Shown here: positions 6,594-10,000 of the stretch, one piece after another
Layout: the number at the start of each line of letters is the position of its first letter
Position numbering within the stretch: the first letter of the stretch is position 1
Notes under the pieces: generated by a model
Seen by the model: the letters and a program-made list of their open reading frames with translations, nothing else
Database searches by the model: none
Told to the model about the DNA's origin: nothing
Source of the DNA: Asticcacaulis sp.
GTDB lineage: Bacteria > Pseudomonadota > Alphaproteobacteria > Caulobacterales > Caulobacteraceae
DNA: 10,000 nucleotides
Direction: 5' to 3'
Assembly: GCF_020217185.1 (NCBI RefSeq)
Contig: NZ_JAIWNX010000230.1
Coordinates: forward strand, 1-10,000
Made by a program: the position numbers and the translations under genes

Positions 6594-6626
6594 AAAAAAC
6601 CGCCGCCTGCGATGAACAGGCGGCGG
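6594..6626 (-). terminator. Rho-independent terminator after TonB-dependent receptor 2
   Basis: Ten-base GC-rich perfect arms CCGCCGCCTG (6600-6609) and CAGGCGGCGG (6617-6626) enclose a seven-base loop. On the minus strand the stem is followed by six T (complement of 6594-6599). It begins 24 bases after the receptor 2 stop codon and insulates the downstream GlsB-like gene. Confidence 0.88.
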
Positions 6627-6650
6627 TGAGTTTGGGAGGAAATAGAGCGC

Positions 6651-9600
6651 TTAACGTTTGATCGTGAAGCCCACAAAGAAGCGACGACCGAAATAGCCCT
6701 GCTCGGTCAGGAGATTGCCTACCCCGGTGGAGGTGGTCTCCTCTTCCTTGGTCAGGTTTTTACCTTCCATAAAAAGGCTGAGGCCGCGCGGACCGGGCTT
6801 CCAGGTGATCTTGCCATCCAGATAGCCGGTTTCGTCACGATAGAGCGGTTGACCATAGCTGTCGGCGGCGCTGACCAGCCACTTCGAGCGGTAATTATAG
6901 GCCAGACGCGCATTGATCGGGCCCTTGTCGTACCAGAAGGTGAAGTTATAGCTGTCGGTCGAAAGACCGGGGAAGGGCAGGGGTGAGCCGTCAAGCTGGC
7001 TGTAGAGGCCGACATCCTTGGCTTCCTGATAGGTGTAGTTGGCATCGGCGCCGAAGCCCGACATCCAGCCCGGCAGGAAGGTGAAGGCGGTTTTGGCCGT
7101 CAGTTCGAGACCCGAAATCTTGGCCCCCTCACCATTGATATAGGTGGTCAGGGAATACTGGGTTCCATCGCCGAAGTAATCGACCAGCCCCACCGGAACC
7201 CGCGAAGAGACATAGAAGGATTTGATGTTCTTGTAGAACAGCCCCAGCGTCACCTGCGTATCCTTGTTGGGATAATATTCGAAGCTCAGGTCATACTGTT
7301 TGGCGCGGTAAGGCTTGAGCGACGGGTTGCCCGCGACGCAGGTGTCGGCCGTATCGGAGTCCGTACCGTCATTGGTGTAGTTGATGGTGCAGGTCACCGA
7401 GGGCATCAGATAGTTCACCAACGGCCGCGCCATCAGGTCGGCAAAGCCCGCACGCGCCGACAGCGTGTTCGGGATGAACCACACTCCGGCGTTAAAGCTG
7501 GGCAGCCACACCGTATAATCCTTGGTGATGGAGGTCTGGCTGTTGGATACGGTGTAGGTGGTGGCCACGTTGGCGCTGTTGTAACGGATTTCCTGACGCG
7601 TATTGACGCCCGAAGCCGTCGTTTGCGTATTGACGCGACGCCAGCCAAAATTCCCGCTCACGTCCCAGCCATTCCACGGGAAGGCGTAGTTGAACTTTAG
7701 ATACTGCGCGTCGGTTGTTTCGGAAACGCGGTAAGGGATGCGGTTATAGGTTTTGCCGTCGCTGCCCGTCGTCGTTTCCAGATTGTCCAGATTGAAGTGC
7801 GACGTATCGAGGTACTGCGCCACGGTCGCAAAGTCCGGATAGTTCCAGGTGGTCGGGATATTGCCGCCGCCGTAGTAGAAGCTGGAAGACAGCGGCGTCA
7901 TGGCCGCCGCGAAGACGCTGTTTGAGAAGTTTCTCGACCAAGTTTCGGTCGTGGACCAGTAGCCGGTCTGATACGCGGCAGCCGCGGCGGCGGCGGCCGT
8001 CTGATCGGCGGTCTGGTTGGGGGAAATGGTGGCTGTTGAGTTGATCTGGTTGGCATAGACGACGGTGTCGTCCGTGGCCGATGCCAGATTGCTGCCGGCG
8101 CTGAGGATCATCCCGTCGCCACCGCCAAAGGTCAGTGCCCCGTAGCCATAGGTTTCGCTATCGGTCGCACGGGCTCCGAATTCGATCTTGTCTATGATCG
8201 GCCAGCGGGTGTCATAATCGAAGTCGAGTTTGTACTGCTGTTCCTCGGAATGGGCATTCGACGGACGATACTGGATCTGCCACTGGCTGACCGCAGAGGC
8301 GTCGGTCGGGCTATAGCCCGTGGGGAAGGTGAAGACCGGCGCGCCCGCGCTGTTGAGGCTTACGACCAGACCGGGCACGTTGTAGCTGACGCTGACATTG
8401 TTGGTTTGCGACACGGTGTCGGTTTTGGCCACCGAGCCCTGGAACTCCGCCTTCAGGCGATCGCCCTTATAGTTGGCGCCAAAGCCGTAATAGTCGCTTT
8501 CGGTGGTGTATTTGAAATCGCGCGCACTGACGCTGAAAGCGTTGGAGCCGCCGCGGCCGGTGGTGGTCACACAGTTACCCGCAGTGTAGCTGCTTACCAC
8601 GTGATTGACCACAGTGGTCGATCCGGCAGGCACGGTGGAACCGCAGGCCGCATTGGTCGCTGAGGTGACATTATACAGGCGGTTCACCGAGGTGAAGTCT
8701 GTACCATAGTTGATGTCGTTCAGCCTCTGGTCGCGGGTATTGCGGTTATAGCTGACATAGGCGTCGATGCGGTCAGTAAAACGGTACTGCGCAACGAATT
8801 CGGCCGAGGCGCGCTGGTCATTGCGGGTCCACACGCCGTAACGCGGCACGCGCGGATTGTAGTCGTACCATTGCGACAGACAGTTGTTGCGCTGTGCCGT
8901 CACCGCACTGCCGGAACCGGGATAGGCCGAATTGCACCCGGCCTGCGTCGTGATCGCATTATAGGCCGCGATATTGGCGGCGGAGTCGGTGGGAGAGTAA
9001 TAGTTGGCCGTTTTTTCCGCCGAGCCGTCGAGATCGGCCAGACGCACCCAGGCCGTATTGCGCAGATAGTCACCGCGCGTATCGACATCATCGAAGGTGA
9101 TGTTGGCCATCAGCCCCAGCTTGCCATCCAGCAGACGCGTCGCGCCGAAGAAGTTGCTGCGTGGCTTCCAGCCATCTTCTGTGTCAAGGTTTTGCAGCGA
9201 GGCGGTGATGGAGAAGGTCGGCTTTTTGAAGTCGAGCGGTTTGCGCGTTTTGACGCTGACTGTACCGCCGACGCCGCCTTCGGTCATATCGGCCGTGAAG
9301 CCTTTGAACACGTCGATTGACTGCACCAGTTCCGAGGCCAGTTCGCGGAAGTCATTGGAACGCCCGCCGCCGCCATAGGTATTGAGGTTGCCCGCCGTGG
9401 ACAGGGTGCTCATGCCATTGATTTCGACACGGTTCAGATCGGGTTCCACCCCGCGGATGGAGACCGAGTTGCCTTCACCGAAATCGCGAGCCAGTTGAAC
9501 GCCGGTAATGCGGCCCAGCGCTTCGCCGACATTCTTATCCGGGAACTGCGCAATATCATCGGCCACGATGGAGTCAGAGACCGTGCCGGCCTTTTTCTTC

Positions 9601-9794
9601 CGATTGATCGCCGATTGCTGCGACTGACGCGTGCCGGTGACGATGACGGTTTCAATGTCTTCTTTGGCCGGGGCAGCGGGGGCGGCTTCCTGCGCAAAGG
9701 CGACGCCGGACAGGCCCAGCAGGGCCACCGCAGTCAGGGCGGAGGCGCTTTTCAGGCGCGTGGAAAGGGGGCGGGGGGAGGGGCTGCGGATCAT
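6651..9794 (-). CDS. TonB-dependent receptor (Caulobacter/Xanthomonas group), 1047 aa
   Basis: Large outer-membrane TonB-dependent transporter. The start at 9794 (MIRSPSPRPL) is chosen because AGGAG lies ten bases upstream and a signal peptide follows at once (residues 1-34, ending VAFA). An in-frame ATG at 9977 would put 61 basic, Pro-rich residues ahead of it. A TonB-box-like ETVIVTGTR (48-56) is followed by the plug: SIVADDIAQFPDKNVGEALG (75-94), SIRGVEPDLNRVEING (112-127) and EGGVGGTVSVKTRKP (172-186). The barrel has long surface loops. Six cysteines form three closely spaced pairs (287/305, 384/408, 802/819), suggesting disulfide-braced loops. An eight-Ala run lies at 600-607. The protein ends VGFTIKR rather than with an aromatic residue. 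Its size and Ser/Thr/Tyr/Gly-rich loops suggest a bulky glycan substrate, but that is inference; no enzyme gene adjoins it in this window. Confidence 0.94.
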   Translation of the reverse strand: MIRSPSPRPLSTRLKSASALTAVALLGLSGVAFAQEAAPAAPAKEDIETVIVTGTRQSQQSAINRKKKAGTVSDSIVADDIAQFPDKNVGEALGRITGVQLARDFGEGNSVSIRGVEPDLNRVEINGMSTLSTAGNLNTYGGGGRSNDFRELASELVQSIDVFKGFTADMTEGGVGGTVSVKTRKPLDFKKPTFSITASLQNLDTEDGWKPRSNFFGATRLLDGKLGLMANITFDDVDTRGDYLRNTAWVRLADLDGSAEKTANYYSPTDSAANIAAYNAITTQAGCNSAYPGSGSAVTAQRNNCLSQWYDYNPRVPRYGVWTRNDQRASAEFVAQYRFTDRIDAYVSYNRNTRDQRLNDINYGTDFTSVNRLYNVTSATNAACGSTVPAGSTTVVNHVVSSYTAGNCVTTTGRGGSNAFSVSARDFKYTTESDYYGFGANYKGDRLKAEFQGSVAKTDTVSQTNNVSVSYNVPGLVVSLNSAGAPVFTFPTGYSPTDASAVSQWQIQYRPSNAHSEEQQYKLDFDYDTRWPIIDKIEFGARATDSETYGYGALTFGGGDGMILSAGSNLASATDDTVVYANQINSTATISPNQTADQTAAAAAAAAYQTGYWSTTETWSRNFSNSVFAAAMTPLSSSFYYGGGNIPTTWNYPDFATVAQYLDTSHFNLDNLETTTGSDGKTYNRIPYRVSETTDAQYLKFNYAFPWNGWDVSGNFGWRRVNTQTTASGVNTRQEIRYNSANVATTYTVSNSQTSITKDYTVWLPSFNAGVWFIPNTLSARAGFADLMARPLVNYLMPSVTCTINYTNDGTDSDTADTCVAGNPSLKPYRAKQYDLSFEYYPNKDTQVTLGLFYKNIKSFYVSSRVPVGLVDYFGDGTQYSLTTYINGEGAKISGLELTAKTAFTFLPGWMSGFGADANYTYQEAKDVGLYSQLDGSPLPFPGLSTDSYNFTFWYDKGPINARLAYNYRSKWLVSAADSYGQPLYRDETGYLDGKITWKPGPRGLSLFMEGKNLTKEEETTSTGVGNLLTEQGYFGRRFFVGFTIKR

Positions 9795-9804
9795 ACCTGT
9801 GAGG

Positions 9805-9809
9805 CTCCT
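9805..9809 (-). promoter_or_regulatory. Ribosome binding site of TonB-dependent receptor 2
   Basis: Minus-strand AGGAG, ten bases before ATG at 9794-9792. It supports the start at the signal peptide and argues against the upstream ATG at 9977. Confidence 0.65.
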
Positions 9810-9837
9810 GAGCAATCTGCGGGGCGGTGGCCCGGCG

Positions 9838-9859
9838 GTCGTCCGGGGAGGGGGACGAC
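9838..9859 (-). other. GC-rich hairpin in the upstream region of receptor 2
   Basis: Seven-base perfect arms GTCGTCC (9838-9844) and GGACGAC (9853-9859) surround an eight-base purine-rich loop, about 44 bases upstream of the receptor 2 start. There is no T tract after it. It could be a leader RNA structure or a binding dyad; in such GC-rich DNA chance is possible. The rest of 9795-10000 shows no gene and no confident promoter. Confidence 0.35.
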
Positions 9860-10000
9860 GGCGCGCGGACACCGGCGGACAAATCAAAACGGGAGACAGG
9901 CCAGACGCCGCCCTCTTAACAAACAGGTTCGGACGCGACGCAGAACCGGTGGCGAAGGAAGGGGGGTGGAGCGACACAAACGGCTCCGAAAAGGGGCGAG

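Noticed and set aside
9795..9977. N-terminal extension of receptor 2 from ATG at 9977
   Set aside because: It would put 61 Pro/Arg/Ser-rich residues before the signal peptide and has no ribosome site, whereas AGGAG precedes the internal ATG at 9794.

Overview
The window looks like chromosomal DNA of a high-GC alphaproteobacterium of the Caulobacterales type (Caulobacter/Asticcacaulis-like; this is inference). The reasons are two large TonB-dependent receptors with the plug style of the Xanthomonas/Caulobacter carbohydrate-receptor group, a Tat-type exported GH2 glycosidase, GC-rich codon use, and clean Rho-independent terminators. There are five protein genes and no RNA genes, CRISPR arrays, insertion sequences or phage genes.

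Layout. Minus strand, 1-1989: the N-terminal 663 codons of an exported glycoside hydrolase family 2 enzyme, most like a beta-galactosidase, whose C-terminus lies outside the window. Upstream of it, 2124-4982: a 952-aa TonB-dependent receptor on the same strand, separated from the GH2 gene by a strong hairpin terminator. From 4983 to 5406 there is an AT-rich divergent control region with a good minus-strand promoter and several repeated operator-like motifs. On the plus strand, 5407-6153: a FadR/GntR-type regulator with an FCD ligand domain. It converges, through a shared hairpin terminator, on a small GlsB/YeaQ-type membrane protein (6205-6465, minus). Finally 6651-9794, minus: a second, larger TonB-dependent receptor with its own terminator and a GC-rich leader up to the window edge.

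How the genes may work together (inference). Receptor 1, the GH2 enzyme and the FCD-GntR regulator have the organisation of a small proteobacterial glycan-utilization locus. The receptor imports a glycan fragment across the outer membrane, the exported GH2 enzyme trims it, and the divergently transcribed regulator senses a sugar or sugar acid and controls the receptor promoter. Two motif families in the divergent region sit in functional positions: TTGGWCTG (three copies), and TGNNAACGCTCA (two copies, one over the predicted receptor start site). The GlsB-like gene looks unrelated (general stress/envelope). The second receptor may serve another substrate.

Nothing here is clearly a new system. 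The most informative parts are the divergent regulatory region, the terminator between receptor and enzyme, and unusual details of the two receptors (paired-cysteine loops, an alanine tract, a divergent plug motif).
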